Below are positions 24,733 through 33,190 of a stretch of DNA of 64,000 nucleotides, piece by piece. Positions within the stretch are counted from its first letter, which is position 1. Each line of letters begins with the position of its first letter. Position numbers and translations under genes: made by a program. The stretch is from DAORHV01 sp964434575 (GTDB lineage Bacteria; Patescibacteriota; Gracilibacteria; Peribacterales; Peribacteraceae). The notes beneath the pieces were generated by a model. The model saw nothing but the letters and a program-made list of their open reading frames with translations, searched no databases and was not told the DNA's origin. The DNA lies in assembly GCA_964434575.1 (NCBI GenBank), contig CAYSWB010000001.1, positions 1-64,000 on the forward strand. Direction: 5' to 3'.

Positions 24733-26235
24733 ATGCACGTTCATGTTTTGGTGTTTGTCAGCGGCGCCGCGGTGATGGTCCTGGAAATCGTGGCGGCCCG
24801 CTTTTTCGCGCCGTACATCGGCACGTCGTTCACGGTGTGGACGAGCGTCATCGGCGTGGTGATGGCCGGCTTGAGCGCCGGATACTGTTTCGGAGGCGCA
24901 CTTGGCGACGCATGGAAATCCGAACGCCGGCTGCGCATGATCGTCTTGGCGGCGGCGGTCTGGGTGGGATTCCTCGCGGCATTCCGGCAGCCGCTCATCG
25001 GCACGTTCACGGTGTTCATCCACTCCGCGGTGGTGCTCGCGCTCACGGCGACCGTGGCGCTGCTGCTGGTGCCGAGCGTATTGCTGGGCGCGGTGACGCC
25101 GTACGCCGTGCGCCTGAACACCGGCGACGTGGCCCATGCCGGACGTTCGGCGGGCCGCTTGTCGGCGCTGTCCACCTTAGGCTCGATCATCGGCACGTTT
25201 CTGGCGGGCTTCGCACTGGTGCCCGCGATGGGCACCACTGCCATTTTGTTCGCGTGCGCGGGCGTGCTGGGCTGCGTCGCGCTGTGCCGCACGTCACCCA
25301 GGTCGCTGACCGCGCTCGTGGCGTTCCTGGCCATGCTGGTGCTGCTGTCGAGGGCGGAGGCCATGCTGCATGCCCGCATGCTCCAGCGCCACGGCATCGT
25401 GCTGCATCAGGATTCCCCGTACGGCGTGCTGCGCGTCCGCGAGACCAAGGATGGAGCGGGGACGCTGACGCGGTACCTGGAGATCGATCATGGCAACCAT
25501 GCGGCCTGGTCGCCGTCCGATCCCACGCGTCATGTCTTCACGTACACCGAGTATTACAACCTGGGCGATGCGTACAGGCCCGACATGCGGCGGGCGCTGC
25601 TGATCGGCGGTGGAGGCTACACCGTGGCGAAAGACTTCCTGGAGAGGCATCCGGAGGCCAGTATCGACGTACTGGAGATCGATCCGGCCGTGACGGCGCT
25701 CGCGAAGCGCTATTTCGGCCTGGCCGAGGACGAACGGCTGCGGGTGACGCACGAGGACGCGAGGCGTTTCCTCAACCGCGGCGGCCCGGCCGACGCTCCG
25801 GGTTCGGCGCTCGGGACATATTCGGTGATCTACGGCGACGCCTTCCGCTCCGAAGTCAGCGTCCCCTTCCACCTGGCCACGACCGAAGCGGCCCGGCGCA
25901 TCCATGCGCTGCTGGATGACGACGGCGTGTACGTGCTGAACGTCATCGCGTCCGAAGAAGGAAAGCGTTCACAGATCCTGCGCGCGGAGGTCGCCACGCT
26001 GCGGGAGGTGTTCCCTGTGGTAGCCGCGTACCGCGTGCCGCTGGGCGACGATGTCTACGCCAGCCCGACGTCGCTCGAGAACGTCACCATCATCGCGTCC
26101 AAGAAGCCGATGGCGGGCACGAAGGACGCCCGCCTGAACGCCATGCTCAAGGGCGAGATCGACTTGGCGCACCCGCACAAGGTTGCCGCCCTCACCGACG
26201 ACTACGCCCCGGTGGAAGCGATGCTCAACCTGTAG
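24733..26235 (+). CDS. membrane protein with spermidine-synthase-like domain
   Basis: It has 500 residues. The first about 205 form several hydrophobic helices (AVMVLEIVAARFFAPYIG, SVIGVVMAGLSAGYCFGG, and further helices). The rest is a SAM-dependent aminopropyltransferase-like Rossmann domain: DSPYGVLRV, RALLIGGGGYTVAKDFL near 285, VLEIDPAVTALAKRYFGL with the acidic SAM-ribose residue, and a DAFR motif. Such fusions are widespread in bacteria and are annotated as spermidine synthases, though polyamine synthesis is unproven. TAGGCT ends seven bases before ATG. It converges head-on with the SLH gene, stop codons abutting. Confidence 0.85.
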   Translation: MHVHVLVFVSGAAVMVLEIVAARFFAPYIGTSFTVWTSVIGVVMAGLSAGYCFGGALGDAWKSERRLRMIVLAAAVWVGFLAAFRQPLIGTFTVFIHSAVVLALTATVALLLVPSVLLGAVTPYAVRLNTGDVAHAGRSAGRLSALSTLGSIIGTFLAGFALVPAMGTTAILFACAGVLGCVALCRTSPRSLTALVAFLAMLVLLSRAEAMLHARMLQRHGIVLHQDSPYGVLRVRETKDGAGTLTRYLEIDHGNHAAWSPSDPTRHVFTYTEYYNLGDAYRPDMRRALLIGGGGYTVAKDFLERHPEASIDVLEIDPAVTALAKRYFGLAEDERLRVTHEDARRFLNRGGPADAPGSALGTYSVIYGDAFRSEVSVPFHLATTEAARRIHALLDDDGVYVLNVIASEEGKRSQILRAEVATLREVFPVVAAYRVPLGDDVYASPTSLENVTIIASKKPMAGTKDARLNAMLKGEIDLAHPHKVAALTDDYAPVEAMLNL

Positions 26236-27318
26236 CTACTGGGCGGCCCCGGCCTGCATGGCGCGCGCGTCGTCGGCCATCTTCTTGGCGATGGACTGCA
26301 TCTGCGTGGCGATGTCGCCGAGGCTCGGGCTGAACGCCTTGGCCTTGTCGGCGGCGGCATAGGCCTCCTTGGCCAGCGAGATGACTTCCTCGAACTTGCC
26401 GGCGGTGCCGGACTCGTAGGCGCGCACGAGGAGGCCGAATCCCTCGGCCGTCTTCACCGCACCCTTCACCACGGCCTCGTTGGGCTTGCTGGCAAGCGCG
26501 CCGCGCGACGTGAGGATGGCGCGGGTGGAAGCGAACTTGGCCTGGTTGATGTCCTTGGCATCCAGCATCTTCAGCAGGTTCACGATGTCGCCTTCGGTCT
26601 GCGACAGCAGGGCCTGCGTGCGGCGGCCGGCGCGGTACATGTCCAGCCGGTAGAGCAACAGCGCCATCTCGCCGCGCGAAATTTCCTTGGCCGGATTCAG
26701 CGTGCCCTCGGCGCTGACGCTCGTCATGGACGAGCTGAGCGCGTACCGCATGACGGGGTAGTACCACTCGGCGGGATTCGCGACGTCGCTGGCCAGCGGC
26801 GCGCTGATCTCGCCGAAGGCGCCCTTGGCGTCGATCTGCTTGGCGGCCAGAGCCATTTTGATGAACTCGGACTTGCGCACCACGACGCCGGGGTTGAACG
26901 ACGCCTTGGCCGGCGGACCATCGACGAGCTTGAATTTCTTGTATGCCAGTTCGACGTACGGGATGGCCCACTGCGTGTCGGCCATGTCGTTGAACGAGCT
27001 GGTGGCGCCGGCGGCTGCCAGTTCCTCACCGGTCACCATGCCCGACACCAGGATCTTCACGGCGGCGGCGCGCGTGAGCTTGTCGTTCAGTCCAAACGTG
27101 CCGTCGGCTTTGCCCTGCACGAGCCCCTTGCTCTTTAAGTACTCCACGGCCGGAAACGCCGCGTCGGAAGGCCGGACGTCGCTAAACGACTGCGTCTGGG
27201 CCTGCGCGAAGGCGGGAACGGTGCCAAGCAGCAACGACGTGATGACGCCGACGCTCAGGAAAGCGGACGCGGAGGGCTTTGCAAGCATTCTGGAAACAAG
27301 GAAACGAATGTCTGACAT
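26236..27318 (-). CDS. S-layer homology (SLH) domain protein
   Basis: Exported cell-surface protein with about 360 residues. From ATG at 27318 the N-terminus is a signal peptide ending VPAFAQAQ. Three SLH-like modules follow: FSDVRPSDAAFPAVEYL...LVQGKADGTF, FNDMADTQWAIPYVELAY, and a third with PAKEISRGEMALLLYRLDMY. The C-terminal third is helical. SLH modules usually bind cell-wall polymers. Alternative upstream ATGs exist, notably at 27371 within one of the repeated 17-bp motifs (reading MSLNL). I prefer 27318 because the signal peptide begins there. The upstream region is unusual (see the motif array). Confidence 0.85.
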   Translation of the reverse strand: MSDIRFLVSRMLAKPSASAFLSVGVITSLLLGTVPAFAQAQTQSFSDVRPSDAAFPAVEYLKSKGLVQGKADGTFGLNDKLTRAAAVKILVSGMVTGEELAAAGATSSFNDMADTQWAIPYVELAYKKFKLVDGPPAKASFNPGVVVRKSEFIKMALAAKQIDAKGAFGEISAPLASDVANPAEWYYPVMRYALSSSMTSVSAEGTLNPAKEISRGEMALLLYRLDMYRAGRRTQALLSQTEGDIVNLLKMLDAKDINQAKFASTRAILTSRGALASKPNEAVVKGAVKTAEGFGLLVRAYESGTAGKFEEVISLAKEAYAAADKAKAFSPSLGDIATQMQSIAKKMADDARAMQAGAAQ

Positions 27319-27355
27319 GGTATCAAAAACTGTGCGTTTGGCAACCTGAAGCCCC

Positions 27356-28028
27356 AAGTTCAGAGACATCCGCTCATCCTCGGAATGATGGGGCAAAGCC
27401 GCAAAGCACCCGCCGCATGCGGCTGGAAAGCGGATGCACCGCTCTGCGGGCGGGAAGTTCAGACACATGTGCAACATGTACAGACGCCTTGTCCGGACGT
27501 CCGCATTTTTGTCTATGGCACTATACTAAGGAAAAAGGTCAATCCTGGAGTCATAAGACCAGACGCATCCGACACGGTGACGCTCGCGGTCTATGCACGT
27601 GTCTTCCGGCCGGCCCTGTGGCCGGAGGAAAGTTCATGGACATCTGCTACAACAAAAACCTTGTCACCCGCGGAATGACGCACGAAGATCATCGTCGCAG
27701 GCAGGATGGCGGCCGAACGACATGCAGAAGTTCAGGAACATGCGCAGCCCTTCTGTAAGCCAAAAAATCATTGTCTGATCTTTCGTGAAGCAGAAAGTTC
27801 CGCAACATGCGAAACGGATATGCCCCGTATGCCTGCGAACGCGCACGCAGCTTGTTTTGAAGCCGAATGTTCACAGAGAGCCGCTCGCTTGACACGCACG
27901 AAGCCCAGGTGATGCACTATGCGAAAGCCAGTGTGGCGAATGAAGCTCAGGCACATCCGATGCACTGCAAAGCCGCCGTATGGCCGATGGTGTTTTCCGC
28001 CACACAAAGCGAAGTTCAGAGACTTCCG
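27356..28028. repeat. array of nine degenerate 17-bp motifs
   Basis: Consensus AAGTTCAGRSACATSCG, copies starting at 27356, 27455, 27555 (weak), 27630, 27728, 27795, 27866 (weak), 27943 and 28012. Spacing is 99, 100, 75, 98, 67, 71, 77 and 69 bases. The intervals are unlike one another except for scattered GCAAAGCC and hairpins. On the reverse strand each typical copy reads with ATG followed by a codon and CTGAACTTC. The array fills the 811-bp gap between the SLH gene and the divergent helix-turn-helix gene; no coding frame is convincing. It could be an operator array or remnants of tandem recombination sites. Confidence 0.75.
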
Positions 28029-28038
28029 CTTCACTGTA

Positions 28039-28067
28039 TGGACAATTTTTCATAACTCTGATAAAAT
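28039..28067 (+). promoter_or_regulatory. promoter of the helix-turn-helix gene
   Basis: TGGACA (28039-28044), a 17-base spacer and TAAAAT (28062-28067), about 62 bases before ATG at 28130. It starts 11 bases after the last 17-bp motif. No Shine-Dalgarno is seen in the leader. Confidence 0.7.
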
Positions 28068-28129
28068 AAGGCATAGTAAAGTTATAGAAACAAAATACAA
28101 CCTCCACTCGCGACACAGAAACACACAAC

Positions 28130-28678
28130 ATGCCCGCTCGTCATTCCCGATTGGCCGACGTCCGGCGCCTGCTGAAGCAGGCGGCGGAGTTGGAGCTGAG
28201 CGCGGGCGCGGTGCTGAGGCTGAAGTGGTTCCTCTACGCCATCGAGCACGATGACAACGTCAGCTTGGCCTGCCGTCATTTCGGCATCGCCCGCTCGACG
28301 TTCGTGCGCTGGTGGAACCGCTTCGATGCACAAGATCCGTCCAGCCTGGAGGAGACGTCGCGTCGCCCGCACACCGTGCGCGCACCCGAGACGGACGCCG
28401 CCGTGGTCGAGCTCATCCGCGCGCTGCGCATGCAGCATCCGACGATGGGCAAGGTCGGCATTCATGCCCTGCTGCGCGACGCGCACGGCGTGACCGTGTC
28501 GGTGTCGACCGTGGGCCGCGTCATCGCGCGGCACAAGTTGTTCTTCGGCCCGCAAGCCTCGCACGCGCAGAAGCGCGGCGAGACCGAATCCGTCATCGAT
28601 GCCGGTTCCGTTTCCGTGGCGCCCGCTACGGACGACGGTGCTTCCGCGTTGCCGCTTCCCCCGCTGCCTACTTCCTAA
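28130..28678 (+). CDS. transposase-derived helix-turn-helix protein without catalytic domain
   Basis: It has 182 residues. Two tandem DNA-binding segments resemble the N-terminus of IS481/IS3-type transposases: first about 35-75 (SLACRHFGIARSTFVRWWNRF, then SRRPH), second about 85-135 (LRMQHPTMGKVGIHALLRD, VSVSTVGRVIARHKL). In those transposases the DDE integrase core would follow; here the protein ends with a short Ser/Pro/Thr-rich tail. It is therefore probably a domesticated DNA-binding protein, perhaps a regulator. Its stop is one base before the start of a large surface-protein gene, and nine 17-bp motifs lie upstream, so autoregulation or control of neighbours is an attractive inference. 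Confidence 0.78.
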   Translation: MPARHSRLADVRRLLKQAAELELSAGAVLRLKWFLYAIEHDDNVSLACRHFGIARSTFVRWWNRFDAQDPSSLEETSRRPHTVRAPETDAAVVELIRALRMQHPTMGKVGIHALLRDAHGVTVSVSTVGRVIARHKLFFGPQASHAQKRGETESVIDAGSVSVAPATDDGASALPLPPLPTS

Positions 28679-28679
28679 G

Positions 28680-31148
28680 ATGCGCCGCTTCTTCGCCCGC
28701 ATCGGCCTCGCCACCCTGGCGCTCATCCTGAGCGTCCAGACGGTGCACGCGCAGGAAAGCGCGTCGTTCATGGTCACGGATGACCTGGGCAACTACGGAA
28801 ACAACGGCACGGCGGAAGGCGCCAATTTCATCCAGGAGCACGGCGGCCTGACATGGTACGAAGGCGAACTGACCGGCTCGAACTTCACGGTCTCCGACAG
28901 CGAACTGTCGGACACCGGCACGACCGGAGGAACGGGCACGACCGGGGGAACCACAGGCGGCGGAACGTCGGGTGGAAGCTCGGGTGGNNNNNNNNNNNNN
29001 NNNNNNNNNNNNNNNNNNNNNNNNNNNNNNNNNNNNNNNNNNNNNNNNNNNNNNNNNNNNNNNNNNNNNNNNNNNNNNNNNNNNNNNTCGGGTGGAAGCT
29101 CGGGTGGCAGTTCCGGCGGCAGCGGAGGACATCCGGCCGCGGGAACTGATTCCGGTACCGGCGAAACCGGCGGAACGACCGGCGGCACTACGGCCGGAAC
29201 CGGACGCCCCGCCCGCCCGCCGCGCACGCCGAAACCCGTCGTGCAGACCATTCCTGGAATCACGCCGGTCAAGGAGCTGCAGATCATGCCGTTCGACGTG
29301 CGGCTGAACATCGGCGCCACGCTCACGTCGCGGACGGTGATCCGCGCCGCCGAACGCAGCACGCTGCAATTCTTCGACGCCGTGGATCCGGTCTTCCCGG
29401 AACAGCGCGTGCGCGGTGCCGCCGGACTGCCGGCGATCCCGGCAAGCAGTGCGTTGGAACTTTCCGCCCTGATGATGCTGATCGGCACGCTCCTTGGAGC
29501 AGGGCTGAAGGCGATGAAGCCGAAGCGCATCAAGAAGTTCCTGCGCAAGAAGAAGAACCGCGCCATCCTCAGCGGCACGCTGGTCGTGCTGGCAGGTCTT
29601 CTGGGAGGATTGATGCTGCTGGGTATTCCGGGCATCGCGCACGCCGACAACGACACCGTGCCCAGCATGCGCATCTATAAGGGAACGCTGCGCACGCCGT
29701 CGGGCAGCGCCGTCACCACGCCGGTCACCCTGCGCTTCAGCTATTGGAACACGTCGGACTACCTGACCACCGACACAACGGCCACCGGCGCCCTGAATAC
29801 CGGCGCAGCAAGCTACTTGGGCTGGTACGAGGTGCACACCGTCACGCCGAACGCCAACGGCGCCTTCTCGGTCGTGCTGGGCCAAACGCGCCAGCTCGTG
29901 AACCTGAAGACCATCTCCGCCGCCAACCTGCTGCAGCTTCACCTGCAGGTGGAAGTGAAGAACAGCACGGCGCCAGAAACCTCGTATGAGGTGCTGGATG
30001 TCAACACGTCGAATACGGCAGTCGACCGCTCGCAGATTCTGGCCGTGCCGCTGGCGCGCAACGCCGACCTTCTCGACCAGCGCGACACGGGTACCGGTGC
30101 GTACGACATCCCGGTGCTCAACGGCCTCGGCAAGCTGCCGGTAAGCACCGTTCCGCTCGGCACCAACCACGACAGCTTCATGGTGGATGCCGACGCCTCG
30201 TCCACCGGCAGCATCAGCCTGCGCTTCGGCACGGGACTTGCCAGCCAGCTGCAGTACGACACCGTCACGTCCAAATTCAACTTCCTGTCCGACGTGTCCA
30301 TCCAGGGCGACCTGACGGTCACCGGCCTGATCAACGGCGTGGACCTGAGCGCCATCGCCAGCTCCACCGGCGCGCTGAAGGCTTCGGCCGGCGCCGGACT
30401 GAGCCTGAAGGTCGCCGGCGGCAGCTACCGCCTGAACGGCACGGTGACGAACTTCGCCGGCAACGGCGGCGTGGCCATGCCGGCCAACTCGACCGTGTAC
30501 GTGTTCTTCGGTTCCGGCGGACTGACCGCGCGCACGCTGGGCTTCCCGACCGACGAGAGCTACATCCCGGTGGCTGAAGTGACGACCAACGGCACCGCCA
30601 TCACGGGTATCGATGACCGTCGCGTCCTGAGCAGCGACGACCGCGAGAGCGACATCGAACTCGTGTACTACCCGGAATTCCCGAACGTGTCGTACCAGGG
30701 AGACGGCGCGGATAACGTGGGCCAGCTGGTGGTCGGCCACGACACCATCAACAAGCACAACTTCTACCAGTGGATGAGCACTCGCTCGGATCTGCAGGAC
30801 TACGACATCCTGCTGAAGACGCGCTTGCCCGAAGACTTCACGCGCTGGCAGAGCGGCGGATTCTCCAATGCGCTGGCGGTGCAGTACCGCTCCACGTCGT
30901 CCGGCACGTCGCTGGCCAAGCTGGACATCCAGGTCTACGACACCAACGGCACGCCGGTCACGCTGTCGGGCTCCTCCACGAACCTCAACAGCCTGACGTG
31001 GCAGAACACCGGCCTGGAATTCACCGGCGGTACGTGGACCCCGGGCCAGGACTTCCTGATCCGCCTGCGCATGCACGCCAAAGATAGCTTCCAGATGCAT
31101 GTGGGAGCGCTGCGGCTGCGCTACGTGGAATTCAAGCAGCCGGAATAA
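28680..31148 (+). CDS. large surface protein with Gly/Ser/Thr linker and internal membrane hairpin
   Basis: About 822 residues including 100 N bases of unknown sequence (28988-29087). ATG at 28680 gives a signal peptide (LATLALILSVQTVHA), then a linker of GGT and GGS repeats interrupted by the gap. Residues around 260-325 contain two hydrophobic helices separated by KRIKKFLRKKKNR, a hairpin that would return to the outside, ending in GIAHA. The remainder has Ser/Thr/Asn-rich repeats, and the C-terminal domain (LPEDFTRWQSGG, GGTWTPGQDFLIRL) resembles the C-terminus of the next gene. The gene starts one base after the helix-turn-helix gene. No ligand known. Confidence 0.8.
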   Translation: MRRFFARIGLATLALILSVQTVHAQESASFMVTDDLGNYGNNGTAEGANFIQEHGGLTWYEGELTGSNFTVSDSELSDTGTTGGTGTTGGTTGGGTSGGSSGXXXXXXXXXXXXXXXXXXXXXXXXXXXXXXXXXXSGGSSGGSSGGSGGHPAAGTDSGTGETGGTTGGTTAGTGRPARPPRTPKPVVQTIPGITPVKELQIMPFDVRLNIGATLTSRTVIRAAERSTLQFFDAVDPVFPEQRVRGAAGLPAIPASSALELSALMMLIGTLLGAGLKAMKPKRIKKFLRKKKNRAILSGTLVVLAGLLGGLMLLGIPGIAHADNDTVPSMRIYKGTLRTPSGSAVTTPVTLRFSYWNTSDYLTTDTTATGALNTGAASYLGWYEVHTVTPNANGAFSVVLGQTRQLVNLKTISAANLLQLHLQVEVKNSTAPETSYEVLDVNTSNTAVDRSQILAVPLARNADLLDQRDTGTGAYDIPVLNGLGKLPVSTVPLGTNHDSFMVDADASSTGSISLRFGTGLASQLQYDTVTSKFNFLSDVSIQGDLTVTGLINGVDLSAIASSTGALKASAGAGLSLKVAGGSYRLNGTVTNFAGNGGVAMPANSTVYVFFGSGGLTARTLGFPTDESYIPVAEVTTNGTAITGIDDRRVLSSDDRESDIELVYYPEFPNVSYQGDGADNVGQLVVGHDTINKHNFYQWMSTRSDLQDYDILLKTRLPEDFTRWQSGGFSNALAVQYRSTSSGTSLAKLDIQVYDTNGTPVTLSGSSTNLNSLTWQNTGLEFTGGTWTPGQDFLIRLRMHAKDSFQMHVGALRLRYVEFKQPE
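28988..29087. other. 100-N assembly gap in a tandem repeat
   Basis: The 20 bases on the left and the 20 on the right of the gap are identical (TCGGGTGGAAGCTCGGGTGG), both encoding Gly-Ser-rich repeats. The scaffold gap most likely replaces a collapsed tandem array of unknown length; the reading frame is preserved only if its length is a multiple of three. Confidence 0.95.
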
Positions 31149-31358
31149 GCGGGCCGCCTTAATATATAAAGGAATATTTATTTTACTATGTCCAACGTGC
31201 TGACATTGTTTATTTTTTGTGAAACTGAAGCCATATTGTGATTCTTTCGACCGGAGAAATGACAATATTACTGCACATTATTTATTATGTTCGTCAAGGT
31301 GAAGGAACTGCACGTTCTGACGAAATCTGCTATAGTAATGCGATACCAACAAAAACCC

Positions 31359-33023
31359 ATGACCACTCTGCTTCGTTCCCGCCGCTCCGTGCAGGCCGCC
31401 AAATTCCTGGCGGGCACAGCCGTTGGGATTCTCGCGTTCGCCGGCATGGCGACCCGCGTCGCCGCCCAGTCCAGCTGGAGCCCGACGCTGCTGGTGAATA
31501 CTGAAGCCTTCCAGGTTATCGACGACGGCGACGGCGCTTCGAACATCGAGTTGCGCTTCGGCACATCCAGCCAGACCTTGAAGTTCCTGACGACCGGCAA
31601 GTTCCAGTTCTCGCACTCCATCAGCGTGCTCGGCAACATCTCGGGCACCACGCTGCGCATCGACGGCCTGGGTGAGATCCAGGGCCCGCTCGCCGTTTCC
31701 GGCGCCGTGCGCACCGAAAGCAACCTCACCATTAATGACGATGCCGACTCGAACAACGCCGTGTTGACCTTCGGCAGCGACTCCGTCAGCGAGACGCTCA
31801 CCTGGCTCAACAGCGCCGACAAGTTCCAGCTCAGCGACGATTTGAGCGTCATTGGAACGCTGTCCGGCTCCATTTTGCGTGTCGACGGCAACGCCGACAT
31901 CAATGGAGCGCTGGCCGTGTCCGGCTCCGTGCTGACCGAATCCAACCTGACGATCAACGGCGACGCCGACTCGAACAACGCCGTGTTGACCTTCGGCAGC
32001 GACTCCGTGAACGAGACCATCACCTGGGCCAACTCCAACGACCGCTTCGAATTCTCCGACGACGTGCTCGTGAACGGTTCGTTCACGGCCGTGGGCGTCA
32101 TTTCCGGCTCCACGCTGCGCGTGAGCGGCAACGCCGACGTGCAGGGCAACCTGACCGCCTCCGGCACCGTCCGCATGGATGGCAGCACGCTGACCATCAA
32201 TGACGACCAGACCGCCGGCGACGTCGCGCTGACCTTCGGCAGCGACGGCACCAACGAGTCCGTCACCTGGCTGAACACCGCCGACAAGTTCTACCTGTCC
32301 GACGACTTGGACGTGAACGGCACCCTCTCGGGCACCACGCTCAAGATCTGGGGCAACGGCAACCACACGCTGTCCGGATCCGTGATCATCGAGAACGGCC
32401 TGTCCGGTTCGACCATCCAGGGCTTCGGTCTCGGCGACTGTAACGGCACCAACCAGAAACTGGTGTACAACGCCTCGACCGATAAGTTCGAGTGTGCAAC
32501 CGACAACACCGGCGCAGGCAGCAACGGCTCCGGCCAGATCATCTCGCTGCACCCCGAATACGCCGGCGCCATCTACTTCTCGTCCGGCGCCGCGTTCGTG
32601 GGCCAGATGACTCTGTCCGGCGGCACCACCGCCCTGGACAACACGTACCGCTGGTCTTCCAGCAACGGCACCATCCAGAACTACTGGATTTCGACCCGCG
32701 TCCGCCTGCCGAACAACTTCAGCTCGTGGGACCCGACCCGCCCGATCGAACTGCGCTACAAGACCGGCGTCGCCTCGAACGCCAACAACCACGTAACCAT
32801 GCGCATGCGCGACACGGCCGGCGCGTTGGTCACCCTGACCAACGGCGACAACCTGGCCAACACCGCGTTCACCACCGCCACCATCACGGGACCCGAAGCC
32901 AGCGGCACTTGGACTCCCGGCGGTTACGTGACCATCTACGTGAAGCTCGCGGCCAACAACACCGCCAGCGCCTACGCCGCGGCCGGATTCATCAACCTGA
33001 AGTTCGAGAACACCCTGCCGTAA
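31359..33023 (+). CDS. exported surface repeat protein
   Basis: It has 554 residues. A signal peptide (LAGTAVGILAFAGMATRVAAQ) is followed by SSWSPTLLVNTEAFQVIDD, a block shared with the protein encoded at 39090-40772. A tandem array of about 45-residue units follows with TESNLTIN, NAVLTFGSDS, and SGSTLRVSGNADVQGNL-type repeats, probably a beta-solenoid or repeated beta sandwich. Next comes GLGDCNGTNQKLVYN, also shared with two other paralogues, and a C-terminal domain with TWTPGGYVTIYVKL. A TATAGT box lies upstream. I start at 31359; an ATG at 31338 is also possible. A terminator follows, partly hidden by a gap. Confidence 0.82.
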   Translation: MTTLLRSRRSVQAAKFLAGTAVGILAFAGMATRVAAQSSWSPTLLVNTEAFQVIDDGDGASNIELRFGTSSQTLKFLTTGKFQFSHSISVLGNISGTTLRIDGLGEIQGPLAVSGAVRTESNLTINDDADSNNAVLTFGSDSVSETLTWLNSADKFQLSDDLSVIGTLSGSILRVDGNADINGALAVSGSVLTESNLTINGDADSNNAVLTFGSDSVNETITWANSNDRFEFSDDVLVNGSFTAVGVISGSTLRVSGNADVQGNLTASGTVRMDGSTLTINDDQTAGDVALTFGSDGTNESVTWLNTADKFYLSDDLDVNGTLSGTTLKIWGNGNHTLSGSVIIENGLSGSTIQGFGLGDCNGTNQKLVYNASTDKFECATDNTGAGSNGSGQIISLHPEYAGAIYFSSGAAFVGQMTLSGGTTALDNTYRWSSSNGTIQNYWISTRVRLPNNFSSWDPTRPIELRYKTGVASNANNHVTMRMRDTAGALVTLTNGDNLANTAFTTATITGPEASGTWTPGGYVTIYVKLAANNTASAYAAAGFINLKFENTLP

Positions 33024-33063
33024 AGACCCTCACCTCGCGAACACTTTCTTCAAACGAGAAGGA

Positions 33064-33188
33064 CCCCTCCGCANNNNNNNNNNNNNNNNNNNNNNNNNNN
33101 NNNNNNNNNNNNNNNNNNNNNNNNNNNNNNNNNNNNNNNNNNNNNNNNNNNNNNNNNNNNNNNNNNNNNNNNNCCGGGAGGGGTTTTT
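33064..33188 (+). terminator. rho-independent terminator interrupted by a 100-N gap
   Basis: CCCCTCC (33064-33070) and GGAGGGG (33177-33183) followed by TTTTT form a terminator stem for the surface-protein gene. The 100 N at 33074-33173 replace the loop; the true loop is likely short. Confidence 0.7.
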
Positions 33189-33190
33189 CT

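Noticed and set aside
27356..28028. CRISPR array
   Set aside because: Repeats are short and degenerate, spacing varies from 67 to 100 bases, and no cas genes are nearby.
33044..33061. Shared stretch with the signal-peptide gene at 55-73 (TTTCTTCAAACGAGAA)
   Set aside because: A single short match in different contexts, most likely coincidence.
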